Of a stretch of DNA of 64,000 nt, positions 31,507 to 40,710 are shown in pieces. Each line of letters starts with the position of its first letter. Position 1 is the first letter of the stretch. Below the pieces are notes generated by a model, which worked only from the letters and a program-made list of their open reading frames with translations, searched no databases and was not told the DNA's origin. The translations under genes were made by a program, and so were the position numbers. This stretch comes from DASVXQ01 sp040414855 (GTDB lineage Bacteria > Actinomycetota > CALGFH01). The DNA lies in the NCBI GenBank assembly GCA_040414855.1, contig JBEDUQ010000081.1:4787-68786 (forward strand). Direction: 5' to 3'.

Positions 31507-33735
31507 ATGAGGTTCTCTCCGCAGGACGTCGCGCTCTGGAGCGCGAGACGCCGGTTCACGGTGATCGCCGTGTGGGTCGTGCTGTTCCTGGTCGGTGGGG
31601 TGCTGACCGGGAGATACCTGAGCGGCGCTCTGACCACCCGCGCCGACTTCACCAACAACCCCGACTCCAAGCAGGCCCAGACCCTGCTGTCGCAGCGGCT
31701 GACCGGGCCCCAGAGGTCCAACGAGGTCGTGATCGTCCGGTCGCAGACCAGCACCGTGAGCGACCCTGCGTTCAGGGCGTACGTCGAGCGGCTCAAGGCC
31801 GAGGTCGACGGGCTGGGGCCGGGGATCGTGCAGCAGACGGTCGACCCGTACACCGCCGGTGGCCGGTACTTCTCGACCGACAAACACGCCACGCTGATCC
31901 CGGTGACCATGGCCGGGTCGCTGGACGACGCCAACAAGAACATCACCAAGGTGTTGGACCGTACGTTGCACGGCCAGCATCCCGCCGGCTTCAACGTCTG
32001 GGTCACCGGCGAGGCGACCTCGGCCAAGGACTCCAACACGATCGCCGAGAAGGACCTCCGTCAGGGCGAGACCATCGGCATCATCGCCGCGCTGGCCATC
32101 CTGATCGTGGTGTTCGGGACGATGGCCGCCGCGGTGGTGCCGGTCGTGCTGGCGATCATGGCCATCGTGGTGGCGCTGGGGCTGGTCTCGCTGCTCGGGC
32201 TCGCATTCCATTTGTCGTTCTTCATCACCAACATGGTCACGATGATCGGCCTGGCGGTCGGCATCGACTACTCGCTGTTCACCGTTTCCAGGTACCGGGA
32301 GGAACGCGCCCGCGGCCGTGACAAGCTGGCCGCGATCGCCGCCTCCGGCGCCACCGCCAACCGGGCCGTGTTCTTCTCCGGGATCACCGTGGTCCTGGCC
32401 CTTGCGGGGATGCTGCTGAACCCGACGACGATCTTCCGGAGCATCGCCGCCGGCGCGATCATCGTGGTGCTGGTCGCGGTGTCGGCCTCGCTCACGCTGC
32501 TGCCCGCGCTGCTCTCGGTCATGGGCGACAAGGTGAACGCGCTCCGCGTCCCGGTCCTGTTCCGCCGCCGCCAGGCCGACATCGAGCACACCCACGGCTT
32601 CTGGGCCCAGGTGGCCCGGCGGGTCATGGGCCGGCCGGTGGTGAGCCTGGTGCTCGCCGTCGGGATTCTCGTCGTGCTGGCCATTCCGCTGTTCGGCATC
32701 AGGACCGGGTTCTCGGGAATCAGCACCTTCCCGAACAACGTCCAGTCCAAGCAGGGGTTCGAGGTGCTGTCTCGAGACTTCTCAGGCGGGCTGACCTCTC
32801 CGGCGCAGATCGTCGTCGACGGCAACGTCCGCTCCCCGGCGGTCAGCGCGGCCATCTCGAGGCTGCAGGCCGACCTCAAGACCGACCACGCCTTCGGTCC
32901 GAGCACCGTCCAGAGCAACCGCGCGGGCAACCTGGCCCTGGTGTCGGTCCCGGTCAACGGCGACCCGAGCGGCGAGGCGGCCACCAACGCCGTCCGCCAC
33001 CTCCGCAAGGCGATCGTCCCGGCGGCCTTTGCCGGGGTGGACGCGAACGTCAAGGTTGGCGGCCAGACCGCGGGCGGGATCGACTTCTTCGACCTGACCC
33101 ACTTCTACACGCCGTTCGCGATCGGATTCGTGCTCACCCTCTCGTTCCTGCTGCTCATGGTGGTGTTCCGATCCGTGGTGCTGCCGGCGCTGGGCGTCGC
33201 GCTGAACCTGCTGTCGGCCGGCGCGGCGTACGGGCTGCTGGTGTGGGTGTTCCAGCACGGACACGGCGCGGGAGTGTTCGGCTTCCAACAGGTGCAGACC
33301 ATCGAAGCCTGGCTGCCGCTGTTCCTGTTCTCGGTGCTGTTCGGCCTGTCCATGGACTACCAGGTGTTCCTGCTCAGCCGCATCCACGAGCGCTACGGCC
33401 ACACGCATGACAACCGCGACGCGGTCGCGTTCGGACTACGCACCACCGGCGGAATCATCACCGGCGCGGCGGTGATCATGGTGGCCGTGTTCTCCGGGTT
33501 CGCGGCCGGCAAGCTGCCGGCGCTCCAGCAAATGGGCTTCGGCCTGGCGGTGGCGGTGCTGATCGACGCCACGCTGGTGCGCTCGGTCCTGGTCCCGGCG
33601 GCCATGCGCCTGCTCGGCAAGTGGAACTGGTACCTCCCGAGCTGGCTGGAATGGCTCCCGCAGTTCCGCATCGAGGGTGCCGCCCCGACGCCCGCCCCGG
33701 CCGAGCCGGAGCGCGAGCCGGCGGCGGTGCGGTAG
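31507..33735 (+). CDS. MMPL/RND family exporter
   Basis: 742 residues; ATG with AGAGGA 5 bases upstream. First helix near 17-38, outer domain to about 190, then a membrane block with GLAVGIDYSLFTVSRYREER. The second half repeats the layout, with LFGLSMDYQVFLLSRIHERY. The Asp-Tyr pairs are the expected proton-relay sites. It carries a TetR operator upstream, so it is probably induced by a toxic compound or lipid. It is only loosely similar to the other MMPL protein (13260-15563), so the two are not a recent duplication. Confidence 0.93.
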   Translation: MRFSPQDVALWSARRRFTVIAVWVVLFLVGGVLTGRYLSGALTTRADFTNNPDSKQAQTLLSQRLTGPQRSNEVVIVRSQTSTVSDPAFRAYVERLKAEVDGLGPGIVQQTVDPYTAGGRYFSTDKHATLIPVTMAGSLDDANKNITKVLDRTLHGQHPAGFNVWVTGEATSAKDSNTIAEKDLRQGETIGIIAALAILIVVFGTMAAAVVPVVLAIMAIVVALGLVSLLGLAFHLSFFITNMVTMIGLAVGIDYSLFTVSRYREERARGRDKLAAIAASGATANRAVFFSGITVVLALAGMLLNPTTIFRSIAAGAIIVVLVAVSASLTLLPALLSVMGDKVNALRVPVLFRRRQADIEHTHGFWAQVARRVMGRPVVSLVLAVGILVVLAIPLFGIRTGFSGISTFPNNVQSKQGFEVLSRDFSGGLTSPAQIVVDGNVRSPAVSAAISRLQADLKTDHAFGPSTVQSNRAGNLALVSVPVNGDPSGEAATNAVRHLRKAIVPAAFAGVDANVKVGGQTAGGIDFFDLTHFYTPFAIGFVLTLSFLLLMVVFRSVVLPALGVALNLLSAGAAYGLLVWVFQHGHGAGVFGFQQVQTIEAWLPLFLFSVLFGLSMDYQVFLLSRIHERYGHTHDNRDAVAFGLRTTGGIITGAAVIMVAVFSGFAAGKLPALQQMGFGLAVAVLIDATLVRSVLVPAAMRLLGKWNWYLPSWLEWLPQFRIEGAAPTPAPAEPEREPAAVR

Positions 33736-33788
33736 CCCACGGGGCGGGTCAGGCGAGCGGTGGGCCGGGTCGCCCCTGGCAGGGTGAG

Positions 33789-34640
33789 TCATGCCGGCGG
33801 CGGGCCGGCGCGGACCCGGGCCATGGCCACCGAGGGCGGGCCGTGGAACCAGCCGAGCTTCTCCACCCACCAGGTCATGCCGGCGGCCTGGAGGGCGGCG
33901 ACCCGGTCCGCGTCGGCGACGCGGTCGCGCCCGCCGCTGTGCCCCTCGACCACGACCTCGATTGGACCGAGGCCCTCCGGCCGGTGCTCCAGGGTGTAGC
34001 GGACGATCTCGCTGAGCTGCTCCGCGGTCATGGTGGCGGCGTGGCCGACCTCGGCGTGGGTCGGGATCACGCCGTCCCAGCGGGCGGCGCGCCGGAACGG
34101 CGGCCGGCTCGGCCACCGCCCCGCCACCCACACCGGGATCCTCGGGACCTGGACCGGCCTCGGCAGGAAGCGCTGCTCCGCGACCGCGTAGTGCCGGCCG
34201 GCGTGGGCGAACGGCTCGCCCGACCAGAGGCCGGCGAGGACCTCCAGCCCCTCGTCGAGCTTCTCGGCGCGCACCCTGGCGTCGCCGTCCTCGCCGAAGG
34301 CCTCGTACTCCTCCACCGCCTGCGACCCGAGCCCGGCGCCGACGATCAGCCGCCCGCCGCAGAGCACGTCCAGGGTGGCGGTCTCGCGCGCGAGCTTCCA
34401 CGGCCGCCGCCGCGGCACCGCGTTGGCGATCACGCCGACGCGAACGCGCTCGGTGGCCATGGCGATGGCGGTGACCGCGACGGTCGGGTCGGCGACCGGC
34501 CAGCCGCGCTCGCGGTAGGCGACGTGGTCCCAGACCAGCACGCCGTCCCAGCCCGCCCGCTCGGCCTCGACGCCCAGCCGGACCAGCAGGCCGGGGTCGC
34601 CGTAGTCGCCGACGTTCGGGATCCCCACCGCGTAACGCAT
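33789..34640 (-). CDS. LLM-class F420-dependent oxidoreductase
   Basis: 283 residues. Luciferase-like barrel motifs: VRLGVEAERAGWDGVLVWDH, PTVAVTAIAMATERVRVGVI, RPWKLARETATLDVLCGGRL and VGAGLG, then IPVWVAGRWPSR. This pattern is that of F420-dependent LLM enzymes common in actinomycetes, which move hydride between F420 and small substrates. ATG 34640 lies 13 bases after the stop of the acyl ligase gene, so the two probably form one operon. No strong ribosome site is seen, which suggests coupling. Confidence 0.88.
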   Translation of the reverse strand: MRYAVGIPNVGDYGDPGLLVRLGVEAERAGWDGVLVWDHVAYRERGWPVADPTVAVTAIAMATERVRVGVIANAVPRRRPWKLARETATLDVLCGGRLIVGAGLGSQAVEEYEAFGEDGDARVRAEKLDEGLEVLAGLWSGEPFAHAGRHYAVAEQRFLPRPVQVPRIPVWVAGRWPSRPPFRRAARWDGVIPTHAEVGHAATMTAEQLSEIVRYTLEHRPEGLGPIEVVVEGHSGGRDRVADADRVAALQAAGMTWWVEKLGWFHGPPSVAMARVRAGPPPA

Positions 34641-34653
34641 CTCGACCGGGAGC

Positions 34654-36240
34654 CTACACGCGCCGGCGCAGCGCCTTCCGGTCGACCTTGCCGACTGGGG
34701 TGAGCGGGAGGTCGTCGAGCAGGTGGACCTCACGCGGGTACTTGTAGGCCGACAGGCGCGAGCGCGCGAAGCCGATCAGCTCGTCGCCGGTCGCGCGGGA
34801 GCCCGGCCGCAGCGACACGAAGGCGACCACCTCCTCGCCGTGGACCGGGTCGGCTCGCCCGACCACCCCGGCCATCGCCACCGCCGGGTGCCCGACCAGG
34901 GCCTCCTCGACGTCGCGCGGGAACACGTTGAAGCCGCCGCGGATGATCAGGTCCTTCTTGCGGTCGACCACCCACAGGTAGCCGTCCTCGTCGAGCCGGC
35001 CGATGTCGCCGGTGTGGAGCCAGCCGTCGCGCAGCGTCTCGGCGGTGACCTCGGGCGAGTTCCAGTAGCCGAGCATCACGCCCGGGGCGCGGACGCAGAT
35101 CTCGCCGCGCTCGCCGAGCGGCACCTCACGGTCCTGCTCGTCGAGGATGCGCACCTCGTAGTTGGGCAGCGGCAGCCCGACCGAGCCGAGCTTGCGCCGA
35201 CCGGGCGGCGTGCTCGAGATCACCGAGCCGGACTCGGTGCAGCCGTAGCCCTCTCGGACCTCCAGGCCGGGCAGGCGCCGCTCGATCTCTCGGGCGGCCT
35301 CCGGCGGCATCGGTGCCGCGCCGCAGACCAGGTAGCGCAGCGACGACAGGTCGTGCTCCTCCAAGGGCTGGGTGAGCAGCAGTTGCAGCATCGACGGCAC
35401 CACCACGCCGGACTGCACCCGGTGCGCCCGCACCTGCTCGAGGAAGCCGCCCGGGTCGAACCAGCGCTGGAGCACCGAGACGTTGGGCTCGTCGCCGTGC
35501 ATGCCGACGATGGTCACGATCAGCCCGAAGGCGTGCGACAGCGGCAGCGGGATGATGTGCCGGTTGACGCCGCTGATCCGCGACGCCTGCTGGGAGGACC
35601 TGCCACAGCGCCAGAGGTTCTCGTGCGAGAGCATGACGCCCTTGGCGCGTCCGGTGGTGCCGCCCGTGTAGAGCAGCGCGGCGAGGTCGCGGTCGTCGCG
35701 CTCGACGATCTCGATCGGCTCCGAAGCCTCCAGCGACGCCAGCGGCAGCACCCGGCGCGGGCCCTCGGCGCCGCCCGGGCCGCCCGCAACGCCGGCGTCG
35801 CCCGGACCGCCCGGGCCGCCGTTCGCGTCCGGCGCCGCGCCGGTCGAGATCACCCAGCGGAGCGACTCGAGCCCCTCGGCGGCCGCCAGTACGATGCCGA
35901 GCAGCTCCGGGGCGGTGATGATCGCGGTCGCGCCCGAGTGCTCGAGCAGGTAGCGCAGCTCCGGCGGCGGCAGCAGGAAGATCACCGGCGTGATCGCCGC
36001 GCCGGCGCGCCACAGCGCGGCATAGCTGACGCCGACCTCCGGGCAGTTGGGCAGCATCACCGCCACCCGGTCCCCCGGCCGGATCCCCAGCCCCACCAGT
36101 CCACCCGCCAGCCGCCGTCCCCGCTCGAACAGGTCGCCCGACCGGTGCCAGCGGCCGTCGAACCACAGCGACTCGTAGTCGCCGTGGCGCTCGAAGGACC
36201 GCTGGCCGAGGCGGGCGAGATTGTGCTCCATCCGCACCAT
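34654..36240 (-). CDS. AMP-dependent acyl-CoA synthetase/ligase
   Basis: 528 residues. The ATP/AMP motif is LLYTGGTTGRAKGVMLSHEN. Further motifs: YGCTESGSVIS, GWLHTGDIGRLDEDGYLWVV, DRKKDLIIRGGFNVFPRDVE and the C-terminal Lys in TPVGKVDRKAL. It would activate a carboxylic acid to the acyl-AMP and then the CoA thioester; the acid is not predictable. A Gly/Pro-rich insert of about 25 residues (near 175) interrupts the N-domain. ATG 36240 was chosen because GGGAGGA stands 5 bases upstream; an ATG at 36291 has none. It precedes an LLM oxidoreductase. Confidence 0.92.
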   Translation of the reverse strand: MVRMEHNLARLGQRSFERHGDYESLWFDGRWHRSGDLFERGRRLAGGLVGLGIRPGDRVAVMLPNCPEVGVSYAALWRAGAAITPVIFLLPPPELRYLLEHSGATAIITAPELLGIVLAAAEGLESLRWVISTGAAPDANGGPGGPGDAGVAGGPGGAEGPRRVLPLASLEASEPIEIVERDDRDLAALLYTGGTTGRAKGVMLSHENLWRCGRSSQQASRISGVNRHIIPLPLSHAFGLIVTIVGMHGDEPNVSVLQRWFDPGGFLEQVRAHRVQSGVVVPSMLQLLLTQPLEEHDLSSLRYLVCGAAPMPPEAAREIERRLPGLEVREGYGCTESGSVISSTPPGRRKLGSVGLPLPNYEVRILDEQDREVPLGERGEICVRAPGVMLGYWNSPEVTAETLRDGWLHTGDIGRLDEDGYLWVVDRKKDLIIRGGFNVFPRDVEEALVGHPAVAMAGVVGRADPVHGEEVVAFVSLRPGSRATGDELIGFARSRLSAYKYPREVHLLDDLPLTPVGKVDRKALRRRV

Positions 36241-36339
36241 GGCATCCTCCCGGTTCAGCTCATAATCCCCCAGCTCCGGCATCTTGGCCATAGGCGCCGA
36301 TAGCGCGATGCTGGCGCGAAACGCTTCGGGACAAAACGG

Positions 36340-36351
36340 TAAGCTACGTAC
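36340..36351 (+). promoter_or_regulatory. -10 box of a leaderless promoter
   Basis: TAAGCT (36340-36345), then six bases, then the ATG at 36352. No ribosome site precedes the gene. A locally A-rich stretch (ACAAAAC) lies in the spacer. Confidence 0.6.
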
Positions 36352-37587
36352 ATGACGAAAACTCTCTTCCAGGGTGGCCGTCTGTTCGACGGCACCGGGT
36401 CACCGCTCGCCGACGCCGACGTGGTGATCGAGGACGGGCGGATCGCCGAGGTCGGCACCGGCCTCGACGCCGACGAGGCGGTCGACGTCGCCGGTTGTGC
36501 GCTGCTGCCGGGCCTCTTCGACTGCCATGTCCACGTGGTGGTCTCGACCATCGACCTGCTCGCCGACCTCCAGCAGCCGTTCAGCTACCAGTTCTTCGCC
36601 GCCGCCAGGAACCTGGCGCGGACCCTGGACCGCGGCATCACCACCGTCCGTGACGCCGGCGGCGCCGACCTCGGCATCAAGCAGGCGGTCGAGGACGGGC
36701 TCATCGACGGGCCGAGGATGCGGATCGCCATCTCGGTGCTGGGCCAGACCGGCGGGCACACCGACGGCTGGATGCCGAGCGGCCAGACCGTGAAGCTGTT
36801 CACGTCCCACCCGGGCATGCCGGCCGGGATCGTCGACGGCGTCGACGAGATGCGTCGCAAGGTCCGCGAGCTGCGGAGGGCCGGCGCCGACGTGATCAAG
36901 GTCTGCACCTCCGGCGGCGTGCTCTCGCCACGCGACAACCCCAGGCACGCGCACTTCAACATGGAGGAGCTGGTCGCCTGCGTCGCCGAGGCGCGGGCCG
37001 GCGGCATCGAGGTGATGGCCCACGCCCAGGCGACCGACGGCATCAAGAACGCCATCCGCGCCGGCATCCGCTCGATCGAGCACGGCATCTACCTCGACGA
37101 CGAGGCGATCTCGATGATGCTGGAGGCGGGCACCTGGCTGGTGCCGACGCTGGTGGCGCCGCTCGGCGTGCTCGAGGCCGCGGACGCCGGGGCGGCCCTG
37201 TCGGAGGCCGCGATCCGCAAGGCCCGCGAGGTGGTCGAGATCCACAAGGACTCGTTCCGGCGGGCGGTCGCCGCGGGCGTGAAGATCGCCATGGGCACCG
37301 ACAGCGGCGTGACCGCGCACGGACGGAACCTCCGCGAGCTGCCGCTGATGGCCGAGGGCGGCATGAAACCCGAGGACGTGCTGGTGGCGACCACCGCGTC
37401 AGCGGCCGAGCTGCTCGGGGTCGACGGCGAGCTCGGCACCATCGAGCCCGGCAAGCGCGCCGACCTGGTGGTGGTCGACGGCGACCCCTACGACTTCGCC
37501 AACCTTCCCGATGCGATCCGCGAGGTCTGGAAGGACGGCGTGCGCGTCCGCCGCCAAGGCCAAGACGCTCACTTGGCGTCGGCGTAG
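36352..37587 (+). CDS. amidohydrolase superfamily enzyme (prolidase/imidazolonepropionase-like)
   Basis: 411 residues. Metal-binding residues can be assigned: H59 and H61 (DCHVHVV), K183 for carboxylation (DVIKVCTSGG), H224 (EVMAHAQ), H244 (SIEHGIYL) and D317 (IAMGTDSG). This is the binuclear pattern of Xaa-Pro dipeptidase-like amidohydrolases, which cleave amide bonds in N-acyl or dipeptide substrates. Short beta-sandwich pieces flank the barrel (1-50 and 360-411). The gene is probably leaderless. Its last 19 bases overlap the convergent polymerase gene. Confidence 0.9.
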   Translation: MTKTLFQGGRLFDGTGSPLADADVVIEDGRIAEVGTGLDADEAVDVAGCALLPGLFDCHVHVVVSTIDLLADLQQPFSYQFFAAARNLARTLDRGITTVRDAGGADLGIKQAVEDGLIDGPRMRIAISVLGQTGGHTDGWMPSGQTVKLFTSHPGMPAGIVDGVDEMRRKVRELRRAGADVIKVCTSGGVLSPRDNPRHAHFNMEELVACVAEARAGGIEVMAHAQATDGIKNAIRAGIRSIEHGIYLDDEAISMMLEAGTWLVPTLVAPLGVLEAADAGAALSEAAIRKAREVVEIHKDSFRRAVAAGVKIAMGTDSGVTAHGRNLRELPLMAEGGMKPEDVLVATTASAAELLGVDGELGTIEPGKRADLVVVDGDPYDFANLPDAIREVWKDGVRVRRQGQDAHLASA

Positions 37588-39260
37588 CACGACACCACCG
37601 CGCTCTCCAGCGGGAAGCGCACGGGGGTGTCGCCGAACACCAGCCGGCCGGCCTCGTCGGCGGCCTCGCCGACCGCCTCGACGACCTCGGGCGCGTCGGC
37701 GACCGGGCAGTCCACGACCACCTCGTCGTGCTGGAACAGCACCAGCTGCGCGTCGCCGCCGGCGCGGTCGAGGCGGCGGCGCAGGGCGGCGAGCATCGCC
37801 AGCGCCCAGTCGGCGGCGCTCGCCTGCACCACGAAGTTGCGGGTGAAGCGGCCACGGTCGCGTGCGCCGCGGCGCGCCAGGCGGACCTCCTCGCGCTCGT
37901 CCTCGTCGCCGGCGTCGGGCGCGCGGCCGATCGCGGCGGTGCGCTCGCGCCAGGCCGCCGACGGCGGCGGGCAGGTCCGTCCGAGCCGCGACCGGACCAG
38001 CCGGCCCTCCTCCCCGGCGCGCGCGGCGGCCTCGACGTAGCCGACCGCGTCGGGGAAGCGGCGCCGCAGCACGCCGATGAGCTGGCCGCCCTCGCCGCTG
38101 GTCTGCCCGTACATGGCCGCGAGCAGCGCCACCTTGGCGCGGGGGCGGTCGCCCTGGAAGGCCGCGGCGGCGAGGCCGCCGTAGAGGTCGCCGCCGCTCG
38201 CCGCCCGCGCCAGGCCCTGGTCACCGGAGAGCGCGGCCAGCACTCGCGGCTCGAGCTGGGCGGCGTCGGCGACCACCAGCGCCCTGCCCGGGTCGGCGAC
38301 CGCCGCCCGCCGCACCGCGTGCGGGATCTGGAGGGCGCCGCCGCCCCTGGTCGCCCAGCGGCCGGAGACCACCCCGCCAGGCACGTACTCGGCCCGCATG
38401 CGGCCGTCGCGCACCCAGGCGTCCAGCCACGACCAGCCGTAGGCGCTGTAGAGCCGCGACAGCTCCTTGTACTCGAACAGCAGCGGAACGGCGGGATGCC
38501 GGATCTCGCGGAGGACGTGCATGCGGGTCGACGGCACGGTGATGCCCGCGCTGGCGAAGGCGCGGACGACCTGGGCGGGCGAGTCGGGGTTGACCTGCTC
38601 GCCGAAGGCCTCGGCGATCCGCTCGGTCAGCTCGCGGAGCTTGCGCGGCGGAATCCCCGGCGCCGGCCTCGGGCCCAGCAGCTCGGTCAGCAGGCGGTCG
38701 TGGACGTCCGGTCGCCACGGCATGCCCGCCTCGCCCATCTCGACCGCGGCCAGCGCGCCGGCCGACTCGGCGGCGACCAGCAGGCGCATGCGCTCGGGGT
38801 GCTCGGTGGCGGCGATCCGCCGCTGCTGGTCGGCGAGCACCTCGCCGGCCGCGGCCAGTAGCTCCTCGCCCTCGAGGACGCCGGGACGGTACAGCTCGAA
38901 CAGGGCCGGCTGGCGGGCCGGCGCCGGCTCGACGTCGTCGGGAACCGGCAGCCCGTGCAGCCGCGCCGAGGCCGCGGCCAGCGACTTCGGCTCGCCCCAG
39001 CGGCCCTCGTAGGCCAGCAGGATCCCCTCGGTGAGGGCGAGGTCGTGACAGCGAGCGACCCTGGCGCCGGCGCGCAGCAGGGCGGGATAGGTCGCGGCGG
39101 TCGACGCCCACAGCCACCTCGGCCGCTCGGCCAGCTCGCGCTCGCGCACCGCGGCCGCGGGTTCGTCCAGCCGCTCGACCGGCCCGACGGGGATGCCGTC
39201 GTCGCCGAGCGGCCGCAAAAGCCCCCTGCCCTCGCCGTCGACCATCAATCCGATCCGCAC
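37569..39260 (-). CDS. bifunctional 3'-5' exonuclease/DNA polymerase-like protein (family A)
   Basis: 563 residues, much shorter than DNA polymerase I. The C-terminal half keeps polymerase motifs: motif A VVADAAQLEPRVLAALSGD, motif B RPRAKVALLAAMYGQTSGEG and motif C LFQHDEVVVDCP, so both metal-binding Asp residues are present. The N-terminal 190 residues resemble a reduced exonuclease-like domain; HDLALTEGILLAYE is seen, but the full DEDD set of catalytic acids is not obvious. No 5' nuclease domain. Actinomycetes commonly carry this short enzyme beside a full PolA; its role is uncertain (repair is proposed). GTG 39260 has a -10 box 6 bases upstream. Confidence 0.85.
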   Translation of the reverse strand: MRIGLMVDGEGRGLLRPLGDDGIPVGPVERLDEPAAAVRERELAERPRWLWASTAATYPALLRAGARVARCHDLALTEGILLAYEGRWGEPKSLAAASARLHGLPVPDDVEPAPARQPALFELYRPGVLEGEELLAAAGEVLADQQRRIAATEHPERMRLLVAAESAGALAAVEMGEAGMPWRPDVHDRLLTELLGPRPAPGIPPRKLRELTERIAEAFGEQVNPDSPAQVVRAFASAGITVPSTRMHVLREIRHPAVPLLFEYKELSRLYSAYGWSWLDAWVRDGRMRAEYVPGGVVSGRWATRGGGALQIPHAVRRAAVADPGRALVVADAAQLEPRVLAALSGDQGLARAASGGDLYGGLAAAAFQGDRPRAKVALLAAMYGQTSGEGGQLIGVLRRRFPDAVGYVEAAARAGEEGRLVRSRLGRTCPPPSAAWRERTAAIGRAPDAGDEDEREEVRLARRGARDRGRFTRNFVVQASAADWALAMLAALRRRLDRAGGDAQLVLFQHDEVVVDCPVADAPEVVEAVGEAADEAGRLVFGDTPVRFPLESAVVSCYADAK

Positions 39261-39272
39261 CGGCAAATTGTG
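39261..39272 (-). promoter_or_regulatory. possible leaderless -10 box
   Basis: On the minus strand CACAAT (39272-39267) is followed by six bases and the GTG at 39260, the same geometry as at 6971, 36340 and 43391. No ribosome site is seen. Confidence 0.45.
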
Positions 39273-39328
39273 CCGCCGCGGGCCGACACTGGCCGCTGCC
39301 CCACGAGTTGACGGGAGGAATCTGGCAT

Positions 39329-39943
39329 ATGGACCGATGGCTGGAGCTGGCGGACTGGCGCGAGCGGGTCATCCGCCTCTACCTGGCCGAGCCGCGCCGG
39401 GGCGAAGAGGGCGCCGCCGCCTTCCGTCGCGGCCGCGACCTGCTGTTCGCGAAGCACCCGCAGTCGCCGCTCGGCCCGGCGCAGCGCGAGGCCTTCGAAG
39501 GCCTGCCGTGGTTCCCGTATACCGAGGCGGCGAGGTTCGAGACCCGGCTGGACCCGGTCGAGCCAGGCGAGGACCTGGAGATCGACACCGGCGGCGAGGA
39601 CGGGGTGGTGCGCTACCGGCGCGTCGGCCGGCTGGCGACGCGGTTCGGGGACCTGACCCTGCTCTGGACGCTCGGCTACGGTGGCGGGCTGTTCCTGCCC
39701 TTCAGGGACGCGACCGCCGGCGACCGGACCTACGGCGCCGGCCGCTACTTGACCGACACCGTCAAGGGCACCTTCGGCCGCGGCGTCGAGGTCGACGGCG
39801 GGGTGGTCACGCTCGACTTCAACTACGCCTACAACCCCTCGTGCGCCTACGACTCGCGCTGGGCGTGCCCGCTGGCGCCGTTCGAGAACCGGCTGGACGA
39901 GAGGGTCGAGGCGGGCGAGCTGGCGTTCCCAGGCGCGGTCTGA
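39329..39943 (+). CDS. DUF1684 family protein
   Basis: 204 residues. The family's closing block is clear: LDFNYAYNPSCAYDSRWACP then LAPFENRLDERVEAGE. The central part has VRYRRVGRLATRFGDLTLLW and LPFRDATAGDRTYGAGRYL. Two Cys in the NPSCAY...WACP block are typical. Function is unknown; the fold is thought to be beta-rich. ATG 39329 has GGGAGGA 9 bases upstream. Divergent from the polymerase gene; tandem 34-bp repeats begin right after the stop. Confidence 0.87.
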   Translation: MDRWLELADWRERVIRLYLAEPRRGEEGAAAFRRGRDLLFAKHPQSPLGPAQREAFEGLPWFPYTEAARFETRLDPVEPGEDLEIDTGGEDGVVRYRRVGRLATRFGDLTLLWTLGYGGGLFLPFRDATAGDRTYGAGRYLTDTVKGTFGRGVEVDGGVVTLDFNYAYNPSCAYDSRWACPLAPFENRLDERVEAGELAFPGAV

Positions 39944-40052
39944 CCGCGCGACCCCAGCCTGGAGCCTCCGCCGTCGGCCGCGCGACCCCAGCCTGGAGCC
40001 TCCGCCGTCGGCCGCGCGGCCGCTGCCTGTTGCCTCCGCCGTCGGCCGCGCG
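39944..40052. repeat. 34-bp tandem repeat, three copies plus a partial one
   Basis: Copies at 39944-39977 and 39978-40011 are identical; 40012-40045 differs mainly in its middle; 40046-40052 is a partial fourth. Each copy ends CCTCCGCCGTCGG. The array fills the gap between the convergent DUF1684 and DUF456 genes and starts on the base after the DUF1684 stop codon. No conserved protein is encoded. Confidence 0.9.
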
Positions 40053-40062
40053 CCGGCCAAGT

Positions 40063-40545
40063 TCAGCCGAACACGACCGCGCCGAGCCAGGTGCCGGCGA
40101 CCAGCAGCCCGGCGAACAGCTCGATCAGGATCGACAGGCCGGCCGCCTTGAGCGCGTGGACGGTGGAGGGCCAGGCCTCGGCATGGCCTGGCAGCCGCAG
40201 CCGCTCCGCGAGGTAGACCCCGGCCACGAAGCCCAGCACCCCGCCGACCACCGGGATCGCGAAGAACCCGAAAATCGCCAGCACGCCACCGGCGAGCAGG
40301 CTGCTCGCCGGCACCCCGGCCGCGCGCATGCGCCTGGAGGGGACCAGGTACTTGACCACCTCGCCGGCCACCACCAGCGCCGTGGCCACCCCGAGCACCA
40401 CCCAGGCCAGCGCGGTGCGCTCGAACAGCGCCCAGACCAGCACCGCGCCCCACACCAGCAGCAGCCCGGGCAGCGCGGGCACGATCACCCCGAGCAGTCC
40501 GACGAAGATCGCGAGCCCGACGAGGACGAGGCCGGTGGTCTGCAT
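40063..40545 (-). CDS. DUF456 membrane protein
   Basis: 160 residues, mostly hydrophobic with about four or five membrane helices. The family pattern is seen: LGVIVPALPGLLLVWGAVLV near the N-terminus, EVVKYLVPSRRMRAAGVP in the middle, and a Gly-rich pair FFAIPVVGGVLGFVAGVYL. It probably sits in the cytoplasmic membrane; function is unknown. CAGAAT lies 7 bases before the ATG, so the message may be leaderless. Confidence 0.85.
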   Translation of the reverse strand: MQTTGLVLVGLAIFVGLLGVIVPALPGLLLVWGAVLVWALFERTALAWVVLGVATALVVAGEVVKYLVPSRRMRAAGVPASSLLAGGVLAIFGFFAIPVVGGVLGFVAGVYLAERLRLPGHAEAWPSTVHALKAAGLSILIELFAGLLVAGTWLGAVVFG

Positions 40546-40710
40546 GTGGACGATTCTGCACCATGCGCCCGCCGCCGTACGACCCCGCGAACCGGCCGGG
40601 CGAACCTGAGCGTGAGCGCGGCGACCGCCCCCGCGAGCAGATAGAGAGAGCGTGGTTGTTGCCTGGATCCGCTCGGGGCGCACTATGGTGGTCCGTCGAG
40701 AGGAGGCAGG

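Noticed and set aside
13260..33735. The two MMPL transporters as a recent duplication
   Set aside because: They share the fold and the Asp-Tyr motif positions, but the surrounding sequence differs widely.
39944..40052. CRISPR array
   Set aside because: The 34-bp units are directly adjacent with no unique spacers, and no cas gene is near.
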